This document shows, piece by piece, positions 9,320 to 18,700 of a stretch of 52,861 nt of DNA; positions within the stretch are counted from its first letter, which is position 1; each line of letters starts with the position of its first letter. The DNA is from an uncultured bacterium. Lineage in GTDB: Bacteria; Myxococcota_A; UBA9042; PHBI01. The translations under genes were made by a program, and so were the position numbers. The stretch covers positions 1 through 52,861 of the forward strand of contig CALHXW010000175.1 in NCBI GenBank assembly GCA_938040325.1, written 5' to 3'. The notes beneath the pieces are model-generated. The model had not been told where the DNA came from, made no database searches, and saw only the letters and a program-made list of their open reading frames with translations.

Positions 9320-10030
9320 CTACTCGCACTGGCCGATCGCTTTGAGACGCTTGCCTTCGACCGCAAACCCGCCAAAGCGGTCGGCGGCTTGGGCCCCGTC
9401 ACGATCGACCCGGTAGACCCAGACCACCCGCTTGCCATCGGGCGCCCAAGCGATGGCGCGGGGCGTCAGGCTTGTCTCCTCTTCGGCGCGGGCCACCGCC
9501 AGGTAGCGCTGGGAGGCTTGGCCGCAGCCCAGATAGACAGCGATGCCGTCAGGCTCGTCGACGGCGAACACGTTCAGACCATCCGCGCGTCGCTGGCTGG
9601 TCTTGAGGGTGATGGCGCCCGCTTTCCGCGCAAGGCTGCGGAGCGCACGACGCTGGTTGTCGTCGGTGAGCACCATGACGGGGTCTTCATCGGGATGCCG
9701 CGCCAAGAGATGCTCGCCGATGGCGTCGTCTTGAATGCTGAAGACCGCGTAGCCGCGCTCGGTAAAGCCGATGAGCTCGACGCCTTGAGCACGAGGCGCT
9801 TGGTTCCAGACCGGCGCGTCTCTCAGGGCCGGCGGAGCGGTGGGGGCGGGCGGCGGAGGCGCCGGACACGCCGCGTCGGTCCCGGTCGACCAGGTCAATG
9901 GCGGGCACGCCGGGCAGGCTTGTGAGGAACCACAGGCTGGCGCGCCGGCGGCGACGACCGTCATCAGGACAAGAGAGCGCCACGCGGCAGACGCAGACCG
10001 TGGGATGAGCGAGGTGATGGCGTGCTCCAG
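9320..10030 (-). CDS. Hypothetical lipoprotein
   Basis: The mature part starts at GAPAC followed by GSSQACPACPP and a Pro-rich linker, then about 170 residues of mixed alpha/beta sequence. Segments such as GYAVFSIQDD, AIAWAPDGKRVVWVYR and DGIAVYLG are reminiscent of beta-propeller (TolB/WD-like) blades. The start is uncertain: a CTG at 10030 gives a good 32-residue lipoprotein signal; the ATG at 9964 leaves a signal that is too short; a GTG at 10183 would overlap the next gene's end by 97 bases. No family recognised. It lies just downstream of the CotH gene on the same strand. Confidence 0.6.
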   Translation of the reverse strand: MEHAITSLIPRSASAAWRSLVLMTVVAAGAPACGSSQACPACPPLTWSTGTDAACPAPPPPAPTAPPALRDAPVWNQAPRAQGVELIGFTERGYAVFSIQDDAIGEHLLARHPDEDPVMVLTDDNQRRALRSLARKAGAITLKTSQRRADGLNVFAVDEPDGIAVYLGCGQASQRYLAVARAEEETSLTPRAIAWAPDGKRVVWVYRVDRDGAQAADRFGGFAVEGKRLKAIGQCE

Positions 10031-10086
10031 AGGGTGGGTGTGTGGCGGATGGTACCCGTCTCGCGACGCACGACCAAGCTTGGACG

Positions 10087-11568
10087 CTACCGCTGAGTGC
10101 CGGCGGGCTGGGCGACCTTGCTGACGATGTTGGCACGAAGCGTGGCCAGCGTGGCTCGAAAGTCCACCACGTCCGCGGTCCACTGGGCGAAGTCACGGTC
10201 GGGGTCTTCATCGACGAACGCGCCGATGAGGCTCTCGAGCGCCGTCACGCGCGCGCTGAGCGCCTCTGTGCTGAAGGGACCGGCAAGGAGCGCTTCGGTG
10301 GCCGCGACGTAGCGCGGCCACATGACGCGTGTGATCTTTGCGAGGAAGTCGTCGCAGTGAGGCGCCTGGCCGATGAAGCCGTAGAAGATCTGGCGCGGCT
10401 CGCAGCTCGCTGGCTCGTCCCAGTCGGGCATGCCGAAGTCGGTGCGGATGGGGCTCGGCACCACGAAGGCGCGGTCGAGATCCCAAGGCACGAGCCAAAC
10501 GCGGTCGTCGGTCTGCGACTCGTACCAGTAGTAGTTGTGGTTGGTGCAGGCCCCATCGCAGTACCAGCCGACGGGGCCGTCCCAGTGGTCGATGGCCCGG
10601 TCGACGGCAAAGTAGCGCATCAGCATGTCGCCGTCGGTCCACGCGTCCAGCGTCGCCTCGAACGTGGCGTCATCGGCGTCCATGACCGCGGCCGCAAAGC
10701 GCTGCATTCGGTCGACGGAGGGTTGCTCGTCTCGGTTGGTCTTGAGCGCTCTCAGGTACGGGGACTCCGCGATCGTGTTCGGCCAGACCTCCTTGTAGAG
10801 GTTGCCTTCGCCACCGTCTGGAAAGTTGGCGCGGGTGAAGCGCCCGTCGATCTGCTCGACAACGAGAAAGAGGCCGAGCAGCCGACCGTTGATGACAAGT
10901 CGCGCGTAGGCGGTCCGCGGCCCGTAGACGCCGGCATCGCGAAAGAGCTGGTAGCCGATCGCCTCCGCCATCAGAGAGCGGTCATTGTTCATCGTGTGGA
11001 GCTGGAGTTTCTTGAGCCCAAAGAAGCGCCCGTCGGGGTCGCTCCAGTTGAAGCTGACTTTCATGCCGAGCTTGGGACAGCGCGTCCGGTTCCACGCACC
11101 ACCGGTGACGCAGCTGTGGATGTCGTCGATCGGTCCCTGGTACTGGAGCGAGCCAACGGCGCCCTTAAAGCGCAGGCCGACATCGTAGCGGACGCCCTCG
11201 TGGTCGAGCGAGGCGGGCACGTACTCCTCGGCCCGTGGGTCGCTGATGAGCGTCGACCAGCTCGGGCCGTCGACCGTGAGGTAGTAGGTGCGGATGACGC
11301 GCTCATCGAAGACGTCGGCCTGGGTCGCGAGCGGAGGCGCTGGGGGAGCGGGCGGCGCGATGACGCCACCGACATCGACAGGCGGCGCAATGTCGTCGCC
11401 GACGTCCGGTGATGGCGTTGTGTCGGGCGGTGGCGTCGTGTCGGGCGGCGGCGTGGTATCGGCGACCGTGTCGCTAGGGACCGTGACGTCGTCAGCCGTC
11501 ATGAGGTCACCACCGCAGCCAAGCGCGGTTAGCCCCAAGACAACCAGATGCAGATGATGGCGATTCAT
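10087..11568 (-). CDS. CotH-family protein-kinase-like lipoprotein
   Basis: A 493-residue lipoprotein (ALGC) with a long Asp/Thr/Pro linker (PPPDTTPPPDTT), then a CotH domain. Recognisable elements are the N-terminal VGLRFKGAVGS beta hairpin, FFGLKKLQLHTMNNDRS, the GNLYKEV motif, and LVPWDLDRAF carrying the acidic metal-binding pair. In Bacillus, CotH is an atypical kinase that phosphorylates spore coat proteins; homologues in myxobacteria are abundant, secreted and of unknown substrate. The second in-frame ATG is used because it gives a compact signal (MNRHHLHLVVLGLTALGC). It is divergent from the VWA lipoprotein gene. Confidence 0.88.
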   Translation of the reverse strand: MNRHHLHLVVLGLTALGCGGDLMTADDVTVPSDTVADTTPPPDTTPPPDTTPSPDVGDDIAPPVDVGGVIAPPAPPAPPLATQADVFDERVIRTYYLTVDGPSWSTLISDPRAEEYVPASLDHEGVRYDVGLRFKGAVGSLQYQGPIDDIHSCVTGGAWNRTRCPKLGMKVSFNWSDPDGRFFGLKKLQLHTMNNDRSLMAEAIGYQLFRDAGVYGPRTAYARLVINGRLLGLFLVVEQIDGRFTRANFPDGGEGNLYKEVWPNTIAESPYLRALKTNRDEQPSVDRMQRFAAAVMDADDATFEATLDAWTDGDMLMRYFAVDRAIDHWDGPVGWYCDGACTNHNYYWYESQTDDRVWLVPWDLDRAFVVPSPIRTDFGMPDWDEPASCEPRQIFYGFIGQAPHCDDFLAKITRVMWPRYVAATEALLAGPFSTEALSARVTALESLIGAFVDEDPDRDFAQWTADVVDFRATLATLRANIVSKVAQPAGTQR

Positions 11569-11681
11569 GACAACGCTCGCGGCAGAGGTGGTGACCATTG
11601 TGAGCGACGCTACGGTTCGCGACCAGCTTGGCAAACAACTCGTTGATGGTCACGGCACAACCGCTTGGCTATCGTGCGGGT

Positions 11682-12836
11682 ATGGCGACGACCGCACGCA
11701 CTCGAATCCGCACAGCGCTCGGCGCCGCACTTGCCGTGAGCTGGCTCGTCCTGCTGTCGTGCATCGACGCCACGCAAGGACGCCGCGCGCTCCCCGGGGT
11801 CATCGACACCATCGCGCCAGAAGACACCGCCGAGCCCGATGTTGCCGACGACACGACGCTGCCACCACCCACAACCGAGTGGTGCGGTCAGGAGCGCCTC
11901 GACATCGCGGGACTTCAAGACGTTGCGGTGCTGCTCGTGATGGATCGGTCGCGCAGCATGAGCCTCGATGGGAAGTGGGCTCAGACGCGCGCGGCGGTGA
12001 GCGTCGCCCTCGACGCCTACGACGAGCACCTGCGCTTTGGGTTGCTGCTCTACCCCGAGGTCGCCGCGGAGTGCCCGGTCGCGGCAGTTCCACAGGTCGA
12101 TTTTGCCTACCAGACGGGCCCGGCCATCGCCGATGCCATGTCAGATGCCGGCACGGCGGCAGGCACGCCGACGGGATCGGCGCTGAGGGCGGCAAGGCAG
12201 GTCCTCAGCGAGCGGGCGGGCGACGCCGACCAACGGGTGGTGATCTTGGCGACCGACGGCCGACCCAGCTGCCCGACTGACTGCAGCGTGTGCGTCGGGC
12301 CTGCCGTCGGGGGCTGCAGCGACGGCGACTGCGAGAGCTGCTTCGATGAGGACGACTGCGCCATCGCCGAGTCGCTCGCCGGTGTCGACCAGCTGGCCGC
12401 TGACGGGGTGCCAACTTACGTCGTGGGGATCGTCGGCAGCTACGGCATCGCCTCGGTCCTCCAAGAGCTTGCGCTGCGCGGCGGGACGGCGCTCGGCGAG
12501 GCGGGATACTACGAGACGAACGACGGCGGCGACGTGGCTGAAGCCCTCGTCGACATCGCGGTGGGTGTCGACGGCTGCAGCGCGACGCTTGAGGCTCCTC
12601 CGACACTCGGGCCGAGCGGCGGCGAGCTACTGGGGATGGTCGTGACGGTCAACGGGGTCACGGTGCCGCGCGACCCGGAGGGCCTCAACGGCTGGCGACT
12701 CGACGCCGAGGGGACTCGGCTGCGCCTCTACGGGCCTGCGTGCCTCGGTGGCGTCGGCGATGAGACGGAGGTCGTCGTCAGCTACCGCTGCGCGGTCCCG
12801 GCGGAGAGCCGCACGCCGCGGACGCCACTGCCGTGA
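11682..12836 (+). CDS. VWA-domain lipoprotein
   Basis: A 384-residue lipoprotein (LLSC, Cys27) with an acidic Asp/Thr linker. The von Willebrand A domain starts with VLLVMDRSRSMS, a DxSxS MIDAS metal site, and continues with TPTGSALRAARQVL and VVILATDGRPSCP. A cysteine-rich insert (CSVCVG...CESCFDEDDC) sits inside the domain. The C-terminal roughly 100 residues form a beta-rich domain. MIDAS domains bind proteins through a divalent cation, so an adhesion or scaffold role on the cell surface is likely. This start gives a normal 26-residue signal; an upstream GTG-type start at 11628 seems too long. Confidence 0.87.
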   Translation: MATTARTRIRTALGAALAVSWLVLLSCIDATQGRRALPGVIDTIAPEDTAEPDVADDTTLPPPTTEWCGQERLDIAGLQDVAVLLVMDRSRSMSLDGKWAQTRAAVSVALDAYDEHLRFGLLLYPEVAAECPVAAVPQVDFAYQTGPAIADAMSDAGTAAGTPTGSALRAARQVLSERAGDADQRVVILATDGRPSCPTDCSVCVGPAVGGCSDGDCESCFDEDDCAIAESLAGVDQLAADGVPTYVVGIVGSYGIASVLQELALRGGTALGEAGYYETNDGGDVAEALVDIAVGVDGCSATLEAPPTLGPSGGELLGMVVTVNGVTVPRDPEGLNGWRLDAEGTRLRLYGPACLGGVGDETEVVVSYRCAVPAESRTPRTPLP

Positions 12837-12881
12837 TCCTCTGCAGCGCAACGCCACGCTGCGCCTCACCCTCGCGCTGAC

Positions 12882-13025
12882 TTACTTGTCCTTGCGGCTT
12901 ATGTGACGCCAGGCAAAGAACGCGCCTACCGCTACAACCACGGCGATGATCGCGATGACCGGCCCTGAGACCACGGGGTCGGGTGCGACATCAGCTACAA
13001 ACACGATGGGCAAGGGGGTCAGCAT
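12882..13025 (-). CDS. Small single-pass membrane protein (47 aa)
   Basis: An ATG-to-TAA reading frame of 47 residues: MLTPLPIVFVADVAPDP, a hydrophobic helix (VIAIIAVVVAVGAFFAW) and a basic tail (RHISRKDK). A GGAG lies eleven bases before the ATG, a little far. It sits between the convergent VWA gene and the divergent secreted-protein gene and fills an otherwise empty stretch. The helix-plus-tail layout (GAFF then basic residues) resembles the small membrane protein at 32761-32949. Function unknown. Confidence 0.55.
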   Translation of the reverse strand: MLTPLPIVFVADVAPDPVVSGPVIAIIAVVVAVGAFFAWRHISRKDK

Positions 13026-13108
13026 GGTTGGACGACTCCGCGCAGTCGGGGATAGTCAACGACAGTGAGTCATGACTACCATAGCTGGACTCGCTCTTGA
13101 GGTGGCTC

Positions 13109-13606
13109 ATGCTGAAAACATCTGCAGCGGTTGTGCGGCTCGTCGTGGCAGTGGCGCTGATAGCGCCGGCGCCGCTACTGGCAGCGCCCCCGACCAAGAC
13201 ACCCACGACCGCGGTGCCACCGGCCAAGACGGCCCCGACGCCTGCGCCCGTGGTGAAAAAGCCGAAGCCCAAGCGCGTGACGAAGCCGAAGCCTGCTGAG
13301 AAGCGGCTGCCCGACGGGGTGTTTCAGGCAAGCCTCCGCGCGAACAAAGCCACCATCGGTCTTGAGGTCACGGTCGTGGCGGGGTTTGTCACGTCCGCGG
13401 TGGCCACCTTGCCGGGTGGCCGCTCCGTTCGCTTGGCGTCAAGCGGGCCACCGGACGCCGCCAACATCAACCTCATCGGCCGCAAGGACGTCGACTTCGT
13501 GCGCGTCAGCGCAAGCTTTGCCGACGCTGAGATCGCCACGGGAACCTACACCGGCAACCTAGACCGTCGTCCCGTCAGCGGCTCGGTCGAGCTCGTTAAG
13601 CGCTAA
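13109..13606 (+). CDS. Secreted hypothetical protein with Pro/Lys-rich linker
   Basis: 165 residues. The signal peptide MLKTSAAVVRLVVAVALIAP ends at LLA-A (no lipobox Cys). Then comes a Pro/Thr/Lys-rich linker (PVVKKPKPKRVTKPKPAEK) and a compact about 100-residue beta-rich domain (LPDGVFQASLRANKATIGLE to SGSVELVKR). GAGGTGG precedes the ATG. The basic linker resembles cell-wall or outer-membrane-spanning linkers. No family recognised. The stop is five bases before the next gene's TTG start, so co-transcription with the acetyltransferase is likely. Confidence 0.65.
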   Translation: MLKTSAAVVRLVVAVALIAPAPLLAAPPTKTPTTAVPPAKTAPTPAPVVKKPKPKRVTKPKPAEKRLPDGVFQASLRANKATIGLEVTVVAGFVTSAVATLPGGRSVRLASSGPPDAANINLIGRKDVDFVRVSASFADAEIATGTYTGNLDRRPVSGSVELVKR

Positions 13607-13611
13607 CCCGG

Positions 13612-14166
13612 TTGGTCGAGGCACACTCCAGAGACCCGGCGCTCAAGCCGATCTTTCGATACGCTGCCCGCAGCGACGCCGACCAGCTCGGCGCACTGCT
13701 GACGGCCACGGTGCCGCTGGCAGGCTCGGCGCTTGTTACGCTCGATGAGCTCGCCCTGCGGCCCGCACGGCTGGCCGCTCGGATGGTCGCTAGCACCGAG
13801 CACTACGACCAGCTGATCGTGGTCGCGGTGGTGGGTGACGTCATCGCCGGCGCAGCGCGCGTCCTCGCCAAGGAGTTTGTCTGCGCCGCCCACGTCGGGA
13901 CGTGCACGCTGCTTGTGCACCCGCAGTTTCGGGAGCTCGGCATCGGTGCGGACCTGCTACGGCTCACGGAGCAGGCCGCGCGCACCGAGCTCGATCTGGA
14001 GCGGCTTGAGATGCGTGTCTGCGAAGGGGACCGAGGCCTCGCCACGGTCTGTGAGCGCTTGAGCTGGCGGGTCGAGCGGGTGGAGCCAGGCGCGGTCATG
14101 CGCGCCGACACCCCGCTAGCGCTCATCACCTACGCCACCGACCTCGCGCCGGCCGAGGCCGGGTAG
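13612..14166 (+). CDS. GNAT-family N-acetyltransferase
   Basis: A 184-residue cytoplasmic GNAT protein. The acetyl-CoA-binding motif A is LLVHPQFRELGIGADLLR, with the R-x-x-G-x-G-A signature near residue 110; preceding strands (DQLIVVAVVGDVIAGAARVL) and following strands (LERLEMRVCEG) fit the fold. A TTG start directly after the preceding gene is the only reasonable start in frame. The substrate cannot be told from the sequence. Confidence 0.78.
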   Translation: MVEAHSRDPALKPIFRYAARSDADQLGALLTATVPLAGSALVTLDELALRPARLAARMVASTEHYDQLIVVAVVGDVIAGAARVLAKEFVCAAHVGTCTLLVHPQFRELGIGADLLRLTEQAARTELDLERLEMRVCEGDRGLATVCERLSWRVERVEPGAVMRADTPLALITYATDLAPAEAG

Positions 14167-14222
14167 AACCTCTCGCCGCGTGCCGCCTGGATCGACCGAG
14201 GATTGGGTTGGCGCTCAACAGA

Positions 14223-14257
14223 GAGGACCGAGCCTATCGGGAAAGCGTCCGACGAAG
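14223..14257 (-). repeat. Short dispersed repeat, copy 1
   Basis: On the minus strand this reads CTTCGTCGGACGCTTTCCCGATAGG-type sequence ending in CTCGGTCCTC. It matches 45798-45833 on the plus strand over about 35 bp, with the core TTTCCCGATAGGCTCGGTC identical. It lies in the intergenic space between the GNAT gene and folE. Confidence 0.6.
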
Positions 14258-14317
14258 AGACGCCGAGCACCGGCTCAGTTGCCGGTGGAGGCAGGTGGGG
14301 AAGCCAACTGAGCGATG

Positions 14318-14920
14318 CTAGGACCCAGCGCCGCCGATCGATCGCGGCATGCCGATGAGCGTCAGTAGCTCCATCCGAGCTGCGGGGTTCTCAAGGAACT
14401 CACCGAAGAGCCGGCTGGTCGTCGTCCAAGACCCCGTCTTGCGCACGCCGCGGTAGCACATACAGAAGTGCTGGCACTGGATGATGACGGCCACGCCGTG
14501 GGGCTCGAGGATGTCGCGGATGGCTGCTGCGATCTGGGCCGTCAGCTTTTCTTGAACCTGCAGCCGCTTGGCGTAGACGTCGACGAGTCGGGCGATCTTA
14601 GACAAACCCACAACGCGACCGTTGGGGATGTAGGCCACATGAGCCTTACCGACGAACGGCACCATGTGGTGCTCGCAGTGGCTGTGGAGCTCGATGTCGC
14701 TGATCAGGACAAGCTCGTCGTAGCCCTCAACCTCTTCGAAGGTCTTCTTGAGGTGCTCTTCCGGCTTGCCGTCGTAGCCAGCAAAGTGCTCGGCGTAGGA
14801 CTTGATCACCCGGCGCGGCGTGTCGAGAAGGCCCTCGCGATCAGGGTCCTCGCCGATGTATCGGAGCAGGCCTCGGATGTACTCGCGGGCTTGCTCGTCG
14901 GTGGGTCGTTCGTTCGCCAT
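14318..14920 (-). CDS. folE: GTP cyclohydrolase I (type I, FolE)
   Basis: 200 residues. It converts GTP to 7,8-dihydroneopterin triphosphate, the first step of tetrahydrofolate/pterin synthesis, as a cytoplasmic homodecamer. Zinc ligands are visible in [12 protein letters not shown] (Cys82, His85) and [12 protein letters not shown] (Cys153), as in the E. coli enzyme (Cys110/His113/Cys181). Also present are [20 protein letters not shown] and the N-terminal RVIKSY helix. The length fits the family. A strong AGGAGG lies about five bases before the ATG. No other folate genes are nearby. Confidence 0.96.
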   Translation of the reverse strand: MANERPTDEQAREYIRGLLRYIGEDPDREGLLDTPRRVIKSYAEHFAGYDGKPEEHLKKTFEEVEGYDELVLISDIELHSHCEHHMVPFVGKAHVAYIPNGRVVGLSKIARLVDVYAKRLQVQEKLTAQIAAAIRDILEPHGVAVIIQCQHFCMCYRGVRKTGSWTTTSRLFGEFLENPAARMELLTLIGMPRSIGGAGS

Positions 14921-15059
14921 GTGTCGCTCCTCCTGCTCTCGGTCCTGCGCTTAGCAAATAAACCGGTGTCTCGGAAAGGATGCATGCTGTAGCAGTGCGG
15001 ATCGAAGCCGACTCGGGGCGGGTTCTTCAAGCGATCCGGGCAACTTCGCAGCGCGGTCG

Positions 15060-15620
15060 TTACGCGTCGGCGTTTCGGTCCTTGGCCGCCGTGCGTTGCG
15101 CGCGCTCGCGGGCACGGAGATGGATCAGAGGTCCAAGGACAAACACACCCGCGAGCGCGCCGGCGATGCCAGCCTCAATGTAAGGCGGCGCGCTCGTGAC
15201 AGCGCTAACGTCCACCAAGCGAAGCGACGAGAGGTAGAGCGCCCCGACGCTCAACACGATGCCGACAAACCCCATGGCAAGGCACGTCATGACCAAGGTG
15301 GATGAGGCGCCTGCCGACGGCCTGACGACCTCGGCAGCGACGTGTTCTGCAGCCTGCGAACGCGCAAAGAGCCGGTACAAGAGTGCACCCGAGAGCCCGC
15401 CGATGCCGGCGCCGACCAAGATCCCTGGCATCGCCGCCATAACGCCGAGCACACCCGGAGAGGCCACGTGGTCGGCCAGGGCTTCGACGCCCGTGGCGTT
15501 TCCAACCACCAGGTAGCCCACGCCGGCGCCGATCAACGCGCAGACGAAGACAGTGACCACCTTCGCGACGGTCCAACCTGGGGATCTACTGGGGATAAGC
15601 AACCTCTCCAGCGAGACCAA
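15060..15620 (-). CDS. Hypothetical four-helix membrane protein
   Basis: 186 residues with four hydrophobic segments at about 18-40, 57-82, 108-130 and 148-168; Gly/Ala-rich helices (VGAGIGGLSGALLY) suggest close packing. The C-terminus is basic (RARERAQRTAAKDR) and probably cytoplasmic. It starts at a TTG preceded by GACGAGGG. It lies 87 bases downstream of the giant gene and upstream of folE on the same strand, so it may be the second gene of the giant protein's transcript. No family recognised. Confidence 0.65.
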   Translation of the reverse strand: MVSLERLLIPSRSPGWTVAKVVTVFVCALIGAGVGYLVVGNATGVEALADHVASPGVLGVMAAMPGILVGAGIGGLSGALLYRLFARSQAAEHVAAEVVRPSAGASSTLVMTCLAMGFVGIVLSVGALYLSSLRLVDVSAVTSAPPYIEAGIAGALAGVFVLGPLIHLRARERAQRTAAKDRNADA

Positions 15621-15707
15621 CCCTCGTCAGAAGACGAACATGCCTCGCAGCGCTCGAGTCATCGAGCACCTCGCTGCCGTCGACAACGATGGGAGGCTGC
15701 CCTCCGA

Positions 15708-18700
15708 TCAGTTGGTGGGCTTCTTGTCGTTGTCTTGGTCTGGCGTACCAAAGTACTCGAGGTGCTGGATGTGGGCGTCGTCGACCGTGACGCGAACCCG
15801 CTTCTTACGGTCGAGCAGACCCTCGGCCAGGATGCGCATCTTCCCAACGCGGGCGCTGGTGTCGAGCGCGCCGTTGATGGCCTCGAAGTCGTCGAGCACG
15901 ACGCCCGTGGCTGTCGTCTCGACCTGACCGCCGACCGTTCCTTTGGTGCTGACGTTGTCGACGCCGACCGTTCCGCGGGCAGCACCCGGGATATCCAGCG
16001 TGGTCTTGACGCCATTGAGCGACAGCTCCACTTCGGTCATCCGCAGCGACGCGTCGCTGATGATGCCTTCGCCGTCGTCAGCCTTGTCCGATGCGGGGCC
16101 CGGTCCCTGAATCTTGCTGTCGTTCATCGTGGTCTCGAGGAAGTCGCCCAGGTCGACCTGGTCGCCACCCAGCTTCTTCTTGAGCTGGCCCTTCACGATG
16201 CCGCCGACGCCGATGCCGGCGGCCTTGCCGCGCGTCGTTGCGCCGTCGATATTGACGACGCCGTTGGTGATTGGCAGCCGTACCCACAGGTTCTTCACGT
16301 TGGGACCCGGCGTGTTGAGCTCCGGCACCTTCACATCGACGTAGCCGCTGCTGATGCCCAGCTCGCCGAGCTCGACACCGTACTTCGAGCGAATCGCGTC
16401 CGCCTTGGCGTCGTAGGCTGCTTGGTCGGCGCGTACCTGGTCCTTCTTGCGGCGGCCCGCCAAGAACCCGGCGTCCTCGGGGCGCTGGCCAATCGGCTCG
16501 AACGCTGCCGCCTTGTCGCTGCCCTCGCCCTTCTCACCCGGAAGCAGTGTCGCCGTGACGTCGGCGTCAGCACGCACGTCACTGGCCCAAGCCCTGACGA
16601 CGCCCTTGTCGTCGCCAACACGCAGCCGCGCACCCGCCTCGCCGATCCAAACGTCGCTGAGCTCGCCGCTGACAAGCCCAGCATCGCCGCCGATCGCATC
16701 GACTTTGGCACCACGGACGACGGTCTCAAGCTCGGAGTTGCCCTTGCCCTCCAGGCCGAGGTGGGCAATGTCGCCGCCGCGCACGTAAGCGGTCTTGCCA
16801 TCAGCCGACACCAGCGCATTGACGCCCTGGAGCTGGGTGATCGTGACCGACGAGCCCGCCTTGGTGATGTCGTTGGCACTGAAGTTGCGGACGCTGACCT
16901 GGCCAACCTTCAGACCGGCTTCCAGGTCGAGCGACTTGCCGCCCATGCTGCCGCTGACGTTGCCCAGCTCGATGGCGTAGAGGTCGCCGGAGAGCCCGTT
17001 GGCGTCCTTCTTGATGGTCGACGCCTGACCCTGGCCGCCCAGCTGCAGGTACTCGATCATCGCGCGCTCGCTGTCGCCGCGCTTGAAGTAGAGTTTGTTG
17101 CCGCGCACTTGGCCGTAGCCTGCGCTGAACCCTTCGCCCTTGGTGGTCGAGAACATCCCGTCATCGACGGTGACCTGCCCGCCAAACTCCTTGCCGTCGA
17201 CCTGACCTGCTGCGTCAACGCTGACCCTGCTGGCACCGGCCGTCACGGTCTTGTCGTTCTTGCCGACGCGGAAGCGCGCGTCGTTGGCGTTGACGTTGCC
17301 GTTGATGACCGACGAGGCACCGGTGGTGGCGTCTGTCTTGCTGACCTGGGCACCGCTGATGGCAAGGTCCTCAACCGAGCCGGACAGGGCCTGCTCGTCG
17401 TCGGTGAGGACCACGCCGCCGATGTTGACGGAGTCCAAGCCCGCGGACTTCGTGATGCCGTTGTTGGTCGACTCAAGCTTGGCGGACCGGGCGTGCACGC
17501 CACCCACATCGAGCCGTGCTTTGGTCTTGGTGGTGCCGTCAGCCTGCGTGAGGATACGGCGGTCAAGCGTCGCGTCGTCGAGGCCAAACTCGCCGGCGTT
17601 GAACTCGGTCTTTGTGCCGGTCATCCGGTCGTCGATGGACGTGTGAACGCCCTTGGCCGAGTAGTTGTCGACGTGCATGTTGGTGTGGCCGTCGGTCTGG
17701 GTCCAGTCGAAGCCCTTGAACGTGCCCTCGTCGAGGCCCGCCTTGAGGGTCCTGTCTTGGTCGGCACGCGACTCAACCTCAACATGTCCGCCGCGCAGCT
17801 GGCCGTCTTGGACGCCAAGGCTCAGTTCTTTGCCCTGCATCCCTAGCTGGATGCCATTGAGCTCGCCGTGGTCGGCACCGGCAGTGATCCGCTCCACGTC
17901 GCGGTGGCCGCTGGAGTAGGTACCGCCGTTGAACTCGGCGTGGCGTACGTTGGCGGCGACACGACCGTTCTGCTTTCCGCCCTGAACACCGACCAGCGAA
18001 GCGTTCTCCGCGGTGATGTGCTGCTGCTTGGCGCCTGAGCCGACCTTGGCGTCGAGGCCGGCAGCCGAGAGCTGTCCCGCACGTGCGGAGACGTTGCCAT
18101 GCCGCATGCCGAAGCCGATGTCGCTGCCGTGCACCTTGTCAGCGGTGACGTCGTGGGCTGCGCCCTTGCTGCGAATGTCGTTGGCAGTGAGCGAGCCAAG
18201 GTTGCCGCTGACGGCCTTGCCGCCCGCGCCATCGTTGGCGATCGTGACCGAACCGTCGCCTGCCCGCACATAGCTCGCTTGGCTGCCCATCGCGTTGACG
18301 CCGGTGGCCGAGGCACTGCCAAAGCCAATGTCGGTGCGCCCGCCCCGGTGGCCAAGCGTCGCATCGCTGACGTTGACCGACTGAGCCGAGCCCTTGGGCG
18401 TTGCCACGCGCCGCGCGCTGACCGAGTCCACCGATGCCGCGATCGCTCGGTCGCCGAGCACGTCGTTGACCTGAGCGTTCACGCCGGCGACGTTGGCCGA
18501 GCCGACGCTCAGGTCGCCGCTCTTGACGCCACTGACGCTGGCGCTCTCCAAGCCAACGGTTGCACCGAGCTTGCGGCCGCGGATGTCGCCCTTGCCGACG
18601 TTGGTGACGCCGACGCCGAGGTTGTTGACCTGGGCGGCTTCGATCGAGAGGTCGCCTGCGCGAACGCGCTCGGCCTCCAAGCTTCCGACGTTGGCCGACA

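Noticed and set aside
10042-11412. Long plus-strand open frame over the CotH gene
   Set aside because: No signal peptide or motifs, and the CotH frame is complete on the other strand.
15342-17846. Long plus-strand open frame (834 codons) opposite the giant gene
   Set aside because: Composition (Val/Ala/Asp/Arg-rich, no domains) is that of an antisense shadow. The minus-strand frame has clear repeats, a ribosome site and protein-like sequence.
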